Shown: in pieces, positions 25,347 to 34,075 of the stretch
How the letters are laid out: each line of letters opens with the position of its first letter
Position numbering within the stretch: the stretch's first letter is position 1
From: an uncultured Chthonomonadales bacterium
GTDB taxonomy: Bacteria > Armatimonadota > Chthonomonadetes > Chthonomonadales > CAJBBX01
Assembly: GCA_938005745.1 (NCBI GenBank)
Contig: CALLMM010000024.1
Coordinates: 38,201-102,200 of the forward strand
Direction of reading: 5' to 3'
Length of the DNA stretch: 64,000 nucleotides
The notes under the pieces: model-generated
The model's database searches: none
What the model was told of the DNA's origin: nothing
Seen by the model: only the letters and a program-made list of their open reading frames with translations
Translations under genes and position numbers: made by a program

Positions 25347-26981
25347 ATGAGTATCCAATTCCTGAGTCCTATTCGGCATCGCAAAATGAGAGCGGTGTCC
25401 AAAACAATGCTGTCGTTGTTGTCTGTCTCCGCCGCGGCTTTAATTCTGAGCGGCTGTCGGGGAGGCAACGCAGAGAGCCCGTCCGGGGCTGCTAAAACAG
25501 GAGACACAAAGGTCGTCGAGGCGTCCGCCATCATGGTCACTACCGCACCGGTGGTTCTGAAAGATATTGATAAGACGGTGGATATCACCGGAAATCTGGT
25601 TGCTTTTCAGGATGTGGTGGTCGGCTCCAAGATGCCTGGCAAGATCGCTCTGGTCAACTTCCGGGAGGGTGATTCCGTCTCTGCGGGTCAGGTGGTCGCG
25701 CAGATAGACGACGCCGACTTCCGGGCGCAGGTCGCACAGGCACAGGCGAACCTGCTCGCCGCCCGTGTTCGTGAGGATCAGGCGCGCGCTCAGCTTCGAC
25801 AGGCGGAGATCTCTGTGGAGCAGTCCCGCACCGCGCTGCGTCAGGCGGAGACCAATCTGGAGTGGACGCGAAAGACGACCAGCACCGCCGTAGCGGTCGC
25901 GCGAGCGAATCTTCAGACCGCGCAGGAGAGGCTGAATGTGATACGCACCGGAGCGCGCCAGCAGGAACGGCAGCAGGCGGAGCAGGCGGTTCGCGCCGCC
26001 AGAGCCAACCTCAATCGCGCCCGCGCCGATCTGACCCGGTTCAGGCAGCTCTTCAAGGAGCAGGCGATCTCCGCTAGTCAACTCGATCAGGCGGAGGCGG
26101 CGGCGGAGAGCGCGGAGGCGAACTACAACAGTGCGCAGGAGGCGCTGTCGCTCATTCAGGAGGGAGCGCGCAAAGAGGATATACGGACGGCGGAACTGGC
26201 GGTTCAGCAGGCGCAGGAGGGGCTGGCGAAGGCGGAGGCGGATCTCGATATGGTGCGCCTGCGCGAAAACGATGTCCGCAATGCGCGGTCTGCCGTCTCT
26301 CTGGCGTTGAACGGCGTGGATACCGCGAGGGCGGGTATCGCGCAGGCGCAGGCGGGCGTTCAACAGGCGAAAGCTGCGCTGCAGATCGCGCAGGAGGCGT
26401 TGAACAACACCCGCATCGTCTCGCCGATCACCGGGTATGTGGCGCAGCGCATGGCGGAGCCCGGTCAGCAGATTGGCGGCGGGGGAGTGGTGATGCGTAT
26501 CGTTGCGCCGAACACCATCTACTTTCAGGCGACCATATCGGAGAGCCAGTTCGCGCTGGTTCGCCCGGGGCAGAGAGCCAGCATCACGGTGGACGCCTTT
26601 CCCGGCATCAAGTTCAATGGGACGGTGACCAGCATCCTCCCGGTCGCCTCGAACGCGGCGCGCAACTTCACCGTTCGCGTGGATTTCAAAGTCGCGGACC
26701 GCAGACTCCGACCGCAGATGTTTGCACGCGGAAGCATTCTGATTGACACGCACAAAAACGCGGTGCTCGTTCCCAAAGACGCCGTCCTCTACGATCCCGT
26801 CAACAATCGTACCCGCGTCTTTGTGGCTAAGGGCGACAATCAGGCGGAGGAGAGGCAGGTCAGCATCGGTTACTCTAACACGCAGTATGTGGAGATCCTC
26901 TCCGGCATTCGGGAGAATGAGAAGGTGATTGTTGTCGGACAGAACGGTCTTCAGAACGGCGATAAGATCAAAGTGCAGTAG
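25347..26981 (+). CDS. RND periplasmic adaptor (membrane fusion lipoprotein) with an extended coiled-coil hairpin
   Basis: A 544-aa HlyD/AcrA-type adaptor that couples the RND pump to TolC. An N-terminal signal with lipobox (ALILSGC) anchors it. A biotinyl-lipoyl half (VGSKMPGKIALVNFREGDSVSAGQVVAQIDDADF) is followed by about 230 residues of Ala/Gln/Arg-rich heptads and the second lipoyl half (NTRIVSPITGYVAQRMAEPGQQI). A beta-barrel and C-terminal domain close the chain (VLVPKDAVLYDPVNNRTRVFV). Ordinary adaptors are about 370-420 aa, and the excess length lies in the helical hairpin. ATG 25347 follows AAGGAGAG. Confidence 0.92.
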   Translation: MSIQFLSPIRHRKMRAVSKTMLSLLSVSAAALILSGCRGGNAESPSGAAKTGDTKVVEASAIMVTTAPVVLKDIDKTVDITGNLVAFQDVVVGSKMPGKIALVNFREGDSVSAGQVVAQIDDADFRAQVAQAQANLLAARVREDQARAQLRQAEISVEQSRTALRQAETNLEWTRKTTSTAVAVARANLQTAQERLNVIRTGARQQERQQAEQAVRAARANLNRARADLTRFRQLFKEQAISASQLDQAEAAAESAEANYNSAQEALSLIQEGARKEDIRTAELAVQQAQEGLAKAEADLDMVRLRENDVRNARSAVSLALNGVDTARAGIAQAQAGVQQAKAALQIAQEALNNTRIVSPITGYVAQRMAEPGQQIGGGGVVMRIVAPNTIYFQATISESQFALVRPGQRASITVDAFPGIKFNGTVTSILPVASNAARNFTVRVDFKVADRRLRPQMFARGSILIDTHKNAVLVPKDAVLYDPVNNRTRVFVAKGDNQAEERQVSIGYSNTQYVEILSGIRENEKVIVVGQNGLQNGDKIKVQ

Positions 26982-27040
26982 CGATTCGGATGTCGGGCGG
27001 TTTGCTAACCGCCTGACAACCCGAAATCAGGGAGCAGTAT

Positions 27041-30000
27041 ATGTGGCTAACCAGTGTTTCGATACGTCGTCCGGTTTTTATCCTGATGGTCTTCGCCGCT
27101 CTGGGCGTTCTGGGACTGTATGCGGTCGCCCGCATGAACCTGGAGTTGAACCCGCGCGTGGACTTTCCGTTTGTCTCTGTGGTAACCGTCTATCCCGGAG
27201 CCGGACCGGAGGAGATCGAGTCGCAGGTCTCCAAGAAGATTGAGGACGCAGTAGCGAGCGTCAACGGGATCAAGGCGATCACCTCGACCTCGCAGGAAGG
27301 CTCCTCGGTTGTCGCCATCGAGTTCAATATCGGCGTGCGTTCCGAAGTAGCGGCGGCAGATGTGCGGGAGAAGGTCGCGGCGATCCGTTCTCAGCTGCCC
27401 CGAGATGCGCTGGATCCCATCGTCTCGAAGTTCGACAGCAACTCCCAGCCGATTCTCTACTATGGACTGACCGGAAACCGTCCCGGACGCGAACTGCGCG
27501 ATCTGGCGGATAACGTGATCAAGCCCCGTCTGAGCCAGATCTCCGGCGTGGCGGCGGTGAACGTGACCGGGGGCGATGTGCGGGAGATCAGCGTCAGCGT
27601 GAAGAAGGAGCGGCTGGACGCCTACGGGATCGGCATCCAGCAGCTTGTCGGACTGCTGTCGGGCAATAATCTGAACTTTCCGGTCGGACGAATCAAAGAG
27701 GGCAACCGGGAGTACGGGATCCGGGTTGTCGGCGAATTCAACAGTATTCAGCAGATAGAGAATACTCGTCTGCGAATGCCCAACGGGCAGACCGTTCGAC
27801 TCGGCGACATCGCCACCGTCCAGGACACCATCAAGGAGCGTCGCGATACCAGCCGCATCAACCGTGTCGACTCCGTCTCCTTCGTGATCCAGAAGACCTC
27901 CGACGCGAACACGGTTTCGGTGGCGCATAACGTTCATAAGGAGATAGACCGGCTCAAGAAGGAGCTTCCCAAAGACCTGAAGTTCACGGTGAGCCAGGAC
28001 TCATCGGTCGCCGTAGAGGAGGCGGTGACGGATGTGCGTAACGCCCTGTTTCTGGGGTCGTTTCTGGCGGTCGTGATCGTCTTCCTGTTTCTGCATAATA
28101 TTCGCGGAACTTTCATTGTTGCCATTGCCATCCCCACTTCGATCATGTCCACCTTCCTAGTGATGTATGCACTGGGCTTCACGCTCAATACCATGACGAT
28201 GCTGGCGCTGTCGCTGGCGGTGGGTATTCTGGTGGACGACGCCATCGTGGTGCTGGAGAATATCTACCGCCACCTCTCAATGGGAGAGGAGCCGGTAGAG
28301 GCAGCCATCAACGGTCGGAGCGAAATCGGGTTAGCCGCTATCACCATCACGCTGGTGGACGTGGTGGTATTCGTTCCGATCGCCTTTATGGGCGGCATTG
28401 TCGGTCAGTTCTTCCTCTCCTTCGGTATTACGGTAGCGGTTGCGACTCTCTTCTCGCTCTTCGTCTCCTTCACGCTGACGCCGATGCTTGCTTCGCGCTG
28501 GTATCGTCCCGGAGAAGCGGTAGAGGCGAAGCGGGGAGTGTTCGGACAGGTGAACCGTTTCTACACCTGGCTGGAGCATATCTATCGCAAGACGCTTGCC
28601 TGGGCGTTGAAGTATCGCGGTATCGTCGTTTATGCCGGCTCCGGGCTGCTGGTGCTGATCTTCCTGACGATCATTGCGTCCTTCACGCGCAACTATGGCG
28701 GCGCAATGGTCATGGCAGGACTGTTCCTGATCGGCGGTCTGATCCTGAACTGGCGGTATAAGGCGCTGGGGCTTCTGGTGACGGCGGGCGGCGTGGCGGC
28801 GGTCTTTGTGGCGTATACGCTCGGCATTATGAACGGCAAGCCGCTCCTGCTGTTCCGGTTTGCACCGGATCAGGATCAGGGGCAGGTCTCGATCATCGGA
28901 GAGCTGCCTGCCGGAACCGCCTTTGAGAAGACCCTGAGCGTCGCCAAGCGGGTGGAGGACATCGTCGCGGAGGTGAAGGATGTGGAGAACACCTTCACGG
29001 TCGTCGGAGCGACCGCCGCCTCCTTCGGTGGAGCCGCCAACGTCGGACCGCAGTACTTCACGATGACCTTGAAGCTGCGTCCGAAGGTCAGCCTGCTCGA
29101 CTCCATCAATCCGCTGGCAAACACCGAGAATATGCGGCGGCGCGCGGACACGAAGGTCGCCGATGAGATCCGCCAGCGAATCGGTCAGATTCCCGGTACC
29201 ACAATCAAGGTGGCGGCGGTAACCGGCTTCGGCGGCGGCGGTGCGCCTCTGCAGGTGGACATCAAGGGGAACAACATCAATGAGCTGAACCTGCTGGCGG
29301 AGAAGGTGCTGCAGGTCATCAAAGAGGAGCCGGGCGTACTCAACGCCGACATCACTACCCGCATTGGAAAGCCGGAGCAGCAGATTGTGATTGACCGGGA
29401 CAAGGCGGCGGCTTACGGGTTGTCGGTGGCGCAGGTCGCCAGCGCACTGCGTGTCTCGCTGGAGGGAGACGACTCCGTCGAGTATCGGGAACGCGGTAAT
29501 GAGTACAAGGTGCGAATACACTTCCGGGAAGAGGATCGGCAGAATACCGAGCGTATCCGCGACATCATTGTCGGCAGCGCTCCGGGACCCAACGGCACGA
29601 TGCAGCCGGTACGTCTGGGGGATGTGGCGCAGGTCTTTCTCGCCAGCGGACCGACCAAGATTGACCGCCGTGATCGTCAGCGACTGGTTTCGGTCACCGC
29701 CAACGTCGCGCCGGGATTTGCTCCGGGAAACATGCAGCTCAGCATTGATGAGAAGCTGAAGAATATCTCCTTCGGGACAAACACCTACACCTGGGGCGGC
29801 GAGAACAAAGTGCAGCAGGATGAGCAGGGCTTTATCGGCGGCGCGCTGCTGCTTTCGATCATCCTGACCTACATGCTGATGGCGGCGCTGTTTGATAACC
29901 TGCTCTATCCGCTGATCATCATGCTCGCCCTGCCGCAGGCGTTGATCGGAGCGCTTCTTGGACTGATGGCTGCCGGGCATGCGCTGACCGTCGTGGCAAT

Positions 30001-30406
30001 GATCGGCGTCATCATGCTGGTCGGACTGGTGGCAAAGAACGCGATCCTGGTTGTGGACTACACAAACACCTTGAGGGAACGCGGACTATCACGTACCGAG
30101 GCGATACTGGAGGCGGGACCAACACGACTGCGTCCCATTTTGATGACCACGCTGGCGATGGTCTTCGGAACGCTGCCGACGGCCCTCGGACTGGGACGGG
30201 GCGCCGAGTTCCGCGCTCCTTTGGCAACCCCGGTAATCGGCGGACTCGCGCTCTCCACAATGCTGACGCTGCTGGTCATCCCCTGTATCTACACCTACTT
30301 CGATGACTTCAGCCGGTTCATCAGTCGACGCATCTTCCGCCGCAAGCTGGTGGAGGAGGAGACGGCAACCGGGACCCGACCGCGCGTGCCGGAACCGGTA
30401 GACTAA
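27041..30406 (+). CDS. RND-family efflux permease (HAE1/AcrB type) with extra transmembrane helices
   Basis: A 1121-aa inner-membrane pump. Family features are the N-terminal SIRRPVFILMVFAALGVLG, porter-domain repeats, the TM4 proton-relay pair Asp399-Asp400 in VGILVDDAIVVLENI, and the C-terminal GLVAKNAILVVDYTN. Between the two halves, about residues 524-605, ordinary pumps have one helix (TM7). Here three hydrophobic segments occur (VVYAGSGLLVLIFLTIIASF, GGAMVMAGLFLIGGLILNW, ALGLLVTAGGVAAVFVAYTLG), giving a predicted 14 helices. It is the last gene of the tetR-tolC-adaptor operon and is followed by a terminator. Confidence 0.93.
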   Translation: MWLTSVSIRRPVFILMVFAALGVLGLYAVARMNLELNPRVDFPFVSVVTVYPGAGPEEIESQVSKKIEDAVASVNGIKAITSTSQEGSSVVAIEFNIGVRSEVAAADVREKVAAIRSQLPRDALDPIVSKFDSNSQPILYYGLTGNRPGRELRDLADNVIKPRLSQISGVAAVNVTGGDVREISVSVKKERLDAYGIGIQQLVGLLSGNNLNFPVGRIKEGNREYGIRVVGEFNSIQQIENTRLRMPNGQTVRLGDIATVQDTIKERRDTSRINRVDSVSFVIQKTSDANTVSVAHNVHKEIDRLKKELPKDLKFTVSQDSSVAVEEAVTDVRNALFLGSFLAVVIVFLFLHNIRGTFIVAIAIPTSIMSTFLVMYALGFTLNTMTMLALSLAVGILVDDAIVVLENIYRHLSMGEEPVEAAINGRSEIGLAAITITLVDVVVFVPIAFMGGIVGQFFLSFGITVAVATLFSLFVSFTLTPMLASRWYRPGEAVEAKRGVFGQVNRFYTWLEHIYRKTLAWALKYRGIVVYAGSGLLVLIFLTIIASFTRNYGGAMVMAGLFLIGGLILNWRYKALGLLVTAGGVAAVFVAYTLGIMNGKPLLLFRFAPDQDQGQVSIIGELPAGTAFEKTLSVAKRVEDIVAEVKDVENTFTVVGATAASFGGAANVGPQYFTMTLKLRPKVSLLDSINPLANTENMRRRADTKVADEIRQRIGQIPGTTIKVAAVTGFGGGGAPLQVDIKGNNINELNLLAEKVLQVIKEEPGVLNADITTRIGKPEQQIVIDRDKAAAYGLSVAQVASALRVSLEGDDSVEYRERGNEYKVRIHFREEDRQNTERIRDIIVGSAPGPNGTMQPVRLGDVAQVFLASGPTKIDRRDRQRLVSVTANVAPGFAPGNMQLSIDEKLKNISFGTNTYTWGGENKVQQDEQGFIGGALLLSIILTYMLMAALFDNLLYPLIIMLALPQALIGALLGLMAAGHALTVVAMIGVIMLVGLVAKNAILVVDYTNTLRERGLSRTEAILEAGPTRLRPILMTTLAMVFGTLPTALGLGRGAEFRAPLATPVIGGLALSTMLTLLVIPCIYTYFDDFSRFISRRIFRRKLVEEETATGTRPRVPEPVD

Positions 30407-30430
30407 GTTGCGGTCAGAACGCGGCTCTCA

Positions 30431-30465
30431 GGACGCCTGTCGAACGCCTCGACAGGCGTCCTTTT
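30431..30465 (+). terminator. Intrinsic terminator after the RND permease gene
   Basis: 12-bp stem GGACGCCTGTCG (30431-30442) / CGACAGGCGTCC (30450-30461), 7-nt loop, then TTTT, 25 nt after the stop codon. Confidence 0.93.
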
Positions 30466-30528
30466 CCGTTCATTCGACTGCCGAACTCTTTTACGCTCAG
30501 GTATACTCAAAACCGGAGGATAAGCGCT

Positions 30529-31878
30529 ATGAAGACCGTTGTTCCGTCGGATGGAATGGTTATTCGGGAGGATGTCGCTTTCGCTTCCGGGGTCTATCAT
30601 CTGCCCCGTGGCATCGTGATCGGGGCGGATGGGGTAACTCTGGATGGCAATGGCGCGCTGCTGGTCGGCGCGGACAGAACGGGCGTCGGCGTTACGCTCA
30701 GAGGGCACAACGGGGTAACCGTTCGCAATCTGAGAGTGCAGGAGTACTATCACGGGATACGCGCGGAGGACGCCTCCGGTCTGACGCTGGTGAACAATCG
30801 TATTACTGCAACCGCCGAGGTTGCGCCCAACACCATCTTTCTGGACATCTGGCTGACGGCGGACTCCGCCTATGGCGGCGGCATTCTGCTCCAGCGCATC
30901 CGGGACAGCCAGATCATAAATAACGATCTTCAGCATCAGCAGAACGGCTTGCTGACCTATCACTGCGCGCAACTGCAGGTTCTGCGCAATCAGGCGAACT
31001 ATAACAGCGGTTACGGCATTCACTTATACGGAACCTGCGACAGCCTGTTCGAAGCCAACTCCGCCGACTACTGCTGCCGGTTTGAACCCCGTGACGGAGG
31101 ACTGCACTACGGGCACATGGGCGCGGACGCGACCGGCTTTCTGGCAGTCGCCGGTTCCTGCCGCAACGTCTTTCGACGCAATACGGCGCGGATGGGGGGA
31201 GACGGCTTCTTTCTGGCGGGACTGACGCCCGACGGCGCGAAGCTGGGGTGCAACGATAACCTGTTCGAGGAGAACGACGGCAGCCTCAGCCCCAACATCG
31301 CCTTTGAGGCGACCTTCTGTCAGGGAAACATCTTTCGGAAAAACTACGCCGATCGCAGCAACTACGGCTTCTGGCTGGGTTTCTCATGGAATACAACCCT
31401 CGAGGAGAACCGGACGATCATGAACCGGCAGGCGGGGATCGCGGTGGAGAACGGGCACGGGTTTCGGGTAACAGGAAACACCTTTCAGGGCAACGGACAC
31501 GGGATCCTGCTCTGGTCAAAGTATGTCGAGCAGTTTGCCGGGTTGTTCCCGCAGAGCCTGACCAGCTACGCCTGGGAGATCGAAAAAAACGTCTTCACCC
31601 GCAACGGAAAGGGGATCCGAATCGCCGCTGATCAGGATCACGGCATTCGCGCGATGCCGGAGAACCTCTGCGGAAAGCCGGAACTGCGCCCTCACCATCA
31701 CTCCATTTTGAGTAACGACATCCAGGATAACCGGGTTGGCATCGAGCTGACGAACACGGACCACACGCGTATCGAGGGGAACATTCTTCACCGAAACGTT
31801 GAAGCCAACCTTCGGCAGGAGGACGCCGCGGAGACCCTCTTTAGCAACAATCTGGGATCCGCGGGGGGCTATCTCTGA
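30529..31878 (+). CDS. Right-handed parallel beta-helix (NosD/PbH1-type) protein
   Basis: A 449-aa protein built of short repeats around N-x-(F/I)-x-x-N (LTLVNNRI, SQIINNDLQ, LQVLRNQANYNSGYGIHLY, RNVFRRNTAR, DNLFEENDGS, TTLEENRTIM, FRVTGNTFQGN, TRIEGNILHRN), which form the turns of a right-handed beta-helix. Such folds are found in pectinase-like lyases and epimerases. The expected catalytic Asp/Arg arrangement was not recognised. There is no signal peptide, so a cytoplasmic or non-classically exported protein is implied. SD CCGGAGGA precedes ATG 30529, and TATACT is at 30502-30507. Confidence 0.82.
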   Translation: MKTVVPSDGMVIREDVAFASGVYHLPRGIVIGADGVTLDGNGALLVGADRTGVGVTLRGHNGVTVRNLRVQEYYHGIRAEDASGLTLVNNRITATAEVAPNTIFLDIWLTADSAYGGGILLQRIRDSQIINNDLQHQQNGLLTYHCAQLQVLRNQANYNSGYGIHLYGTCDSLFEANSADYCCRFEPRDGGLHYGHMGADATGFLAVAGSCRNVFRRNTARMGGDGFFLAGLTPDGAKLGCNDNLFEENDGSLSPNIAFEATFCQGNIFRKNYADRSNYGFWLGFSWNTTLEENRTIMNRQAGIAVENGHGFRVTGNTFQGNGHGILLWSKYVEQFAGLFPQSLTSYAWEIEKNVFTRNGKGIRIAADQDHGIRAMPENLCGKPELRPHHHSILSNDIQDNRVGIELTNTDHTRIEGNILHRNVEANLRQEDAAETLFSNNLGSAGGYL

Positions 31879-31960
31879 GTTGCCTTGATTCAACGGTTGA
31901 TACTCGCAATGACACGCTGAAGGCGTGTGCGACTGACTGCCGCGATACAACCTCCCGTTC

Positions 31961-31999
31961 GGTCATTGCGAAGGAGGCGCAGCTGCCCGAAGCAATCTC
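31961..31999 (+). repeat. Dispersed repeat copy
   Basis: GGTCATTGCGAAGGAGGCGC followed by AGCTGCCCGAAGCAATCTCA, a copy of the family seen at 414-512 and elsewhere. A degenerate piece (CTCGCAATGACACGCTGA) precedes it. It lies between the convergent ends of the beta-helix and sensor-kinase genes. Confidence 0.75.
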
Positions 32000-32021
32000 A
32001 ACCCTGTCCACGGGTACCCGA

Positions 32022-33290
32022 TCACGCCTGTTCGCCCTCTGCACTCTGAGAGGATACCGGCTTTCGGAGGCTCTCCTCAGAGTAGACAGGCAGGCTGAAA
32101 GAGAAGGTGGAGCCGCGATTGTACTCGCTCTCGACCGTAACCAGTCCACCGTGCGACTCGACGATGTTCTTGACGATGGAGAGACCCAGACCGGTTCCCC
32201 CGGACTGCCGCGACCGTGCCTTGTCCACCCGGTAGAATCTCTCAAAGATACGCGGCAGATGCTCCCGCATAATCCCGATCCCGGTATCGCGGACATGCAC
32301 CACGATGCTGTCTGCGCCCTGCTCACCTGTGATGGTCACCTGACCCTCTGCAGGAGTATACTTGATCGCGTTGTCTACCAGGTTCACTAGCACCTGCTCC
32401 ATCTGATCGGGGTTTGCGAGTACGACGAGCTTCTCCGGGACATGTGACTCCAGATGCACACCCGCCTTTTGCGCCTGTGTCTCGAACCGCTGAACCACCT
32501 CTTGGATCATATCTGTCAGGTTGATGGCGGTCTTGTCCGGAGGCTGCGATTCAGCGTCAGACAGCACGAGAAGGTCATCGGAGATACGGGTCAGTCTCAA
32601 CGCCTCGGCGATGATGGTGGAGAGGAAGCGGTCAGCAACTGCCGGGTCACTCATCGCGCCGTCCTGGAGGGTCTCCGCCATCGCGCGGATGGAGGCGAGA
32701 GGCGTTCTCAGTTCATGGGAGACGTTGGCAACGAAGTCCTGCCGGATCCGCTCGAGGCGGCGCAGCTCGGTAACATCCTGCGCTACCAGAATATAGCGCG
32801 ATGTAACGGTCTCTGAGGGCAGCAGAGGGATCGGCGAGATGCTGACGATCAGAATCGCGCCGTCCATCCCGGTCAGGCGCACCTCTCTTTTCTGTGAGGT
32901 GTCCTCTAACTGCGCCTGTCTGAACAGTTTCAGTATCTCTTTGGAGAGGGTTACCTGCAGCAGGGTTCGTCCGCGTATGGAGAAGAGGGGAGCGCGAAAG
33001 AGCTGATGGGCGGTCAGATTGGCGCGCTCTACATAGCCGTTGGAGTCGAGGATCAGGATCCCGGCGTTGCAGCGATCCAGCAGCGCTTCATATTCGACCT
33101 GCAGACGTCCGGTCTCGCTCTCCAGTCTGCGACGAGACTCCTCCGCCTGCTGGAGAGATCTCCGCTTCTCCTCCTCCTCTTCAAGAAGCTTTGCCTGCAG
33201 CCGTGAAGCGCGTTGATAGAAGTGATAAGCAGCCGCAGATAGCATGATGCCGGAGATCGCAAAAAACCATGTATAGAGGTGTTCCATCAC
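32022..33290 (-). CDS. PhoR-like PAS sensor histidine kinase
   Basis: A 422-aa kinase with one N-terminal TM helix (WFFAISGIMLSAAAYHFY), a coiled coil (30-70), a PAS domain (about 70-175, DRCNAGILILDSNGYVERANLTAHQLF), a HisKA dimerisation domain with phospho-acceptor His192 in SHELRTPL, and a HATPase_c domain (NLVDNAIKYTP, DTGIGI, GTGLGLSIVK). No sensory periplasmic domain is present, so it probably senses through PAS or partner proteins, as PhoR does with the Pst-PhoU complex. It starts 9 bp after the response-regulator stop. No pst or phoU gene is in the window. Confidence 0.93.
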   Translation of the reverse strand: MMEHLYTWFFAISGIMLSAAAYHFYQRASRLQAKLLEEEEEKRRSLQQAEESRRRLESETGRLQVEYEALLDRCNAGILILDSNGYVERANLTAHQLFRAPLFSIRGRTLLQVTLSKEILKLFRQAQLEDTSQKREVRLTGMDGAILIVSISPIPLLPSETVTSRYILVAQDVTELRRLERIRQDFVANVSHELRTPLASIRAMAETLQDGAMSDPAVADRFLSTIIAEALRLTRISDDLLVLSDAESQPPDKTAINLTDMIQEVVQRFETQAQKAGVHLESHVPEKLVVLANPDQMEQVLVNLVDNAIKYTPAEGQVTITGEQGADSIVVHVRDTGIGIMREHLPRIFERFYRVDKARSRQSGGTGLGLSIVKNIVESHGGLVTVESEYNRGSTFSFSLPVYSEESLRKPVSSQSAEGEQA

Positions 33291-33299
33291 GAAGAATCG

Positions 33300-34055
33300 T
33301 TATTCGCTCTGGAATTTGTAGCCCACGCCGCGCACAGTGATCAGACGCTGCGGGGCGGAGGCGTCCTGCTCGATCTTCTCCCGCAGCCAGCGTATGTGGA
33401 CATCAACCGTCCGGTCTCCCACGTAGGCGTCAGCTCCCCAGACGCGATCCAGTAGCGTCTGGCGTGAGAAGGCGCGTCCGGGATGCATGGCGAGGAATCG
33501 CAGCAGTTCAAACTCTTTGAGCGAAAGCTCCACCGTTTTCCCGCGAACCACCACCTGGTGCTTCTCTGCATCAATGGTAAGATCGCCAGAGACGATCTTC
33601 TCGGCGGAGGGAGAAGACGCGGCGTTTTCCGTTCGGCGCAGGACGGTCTTCACTCTTGCCATCAGTTCGCGCATGCTGAACGGCTTGGTCACATAGTCGT
33701 CGGCACCCAGTTCCAGACCGATGACACGATCAGACTCATCCGCGCGCGCCGTCAGCATAATGATCGGGGTGGAGGTCTGCTTGCGCAGCAGGCGGCAGAT
33801 CTCAAAGCCGCTGGCGGTCGGCAGCATGACATCCAGAATGATGATGTCCGGCTTCTCCTTGCGAACCACCTCCATGCACTCTTCGGCGTCGGCAGCGGTC
33901 AGGGAGAGGAAGCCCTCTTTCCGCAGATTATAGGCAACCGCCTCCAGAATGGGCAGTTCGTCGTCCACAATCAGAGCCTTTAAGGCAGGGGCGGCGCTCT
34001 CAGCTGGAGGCTCCGCGGTGGTAGTCGTTCCTTGATGGTTCCTGGTTCTTTTCAT
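33300..34055 (-). CDS. PhoB/OmpR-family response regulator
   Basis: A 251-aa protein. A Thr/Ala-rich extension of about 25 residues precedes the receiver domain with acidic pair Asp31-Asp32, phospho-acceptor Asp75 (IIILDVMLP) and Lys in YVTKPF. The C-terminal winged-helix DNA-binding domain (VVRGKTVELSLKEFELLRFLAMHPGRAFSRQTLLDRVWG ... RTVDVHIRWLREKIE) is of the PhoB type. Paired with the kinase 9 bp downstream, it probably controls phosphate or envelope-stress genes; the regulon cannot be read here. The N-terminal extension could be shortened if the start is wrong. Confidence 0.93.
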   Translation of the reverse strand: MKRTRNHQGTTTTAEPPAESAAPALKALIVDDELPILEAVAYNLRKEGFLSLTAADAEECMEVVRKEKPDIIILDVMLPTASGFEICRLLRKQTSTPIIMLTARADESDRVIGLELGADDYVTKPFSMRELMARVKTVLRRTENAASSPSAEKIVSGDLTIDAEKHQVVVRGKTVELSLKEFELLRFLAMHPGRAFSRQTLLDRVWGADAYVGDRTVDVHIRWLREKIEQDASAPQRLITVRGVGYKFQSE

Positions 34056-34075
34056 TCTTTTTCAGTAGTTCGAGG

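Noticed and set aside
25440..26753. 437-codon minus-strand frame opposite the adaptor gene
   Set aside because: Antisense shadow of the heptad-rich coiled coil.
28331..29980. 549-codon minus-strand frame opposite the RND pump
   Set aside because: Composition is His/Asp/Arg/Gln-heavy and typical of antisense to membrane-protein codons; no motifs.
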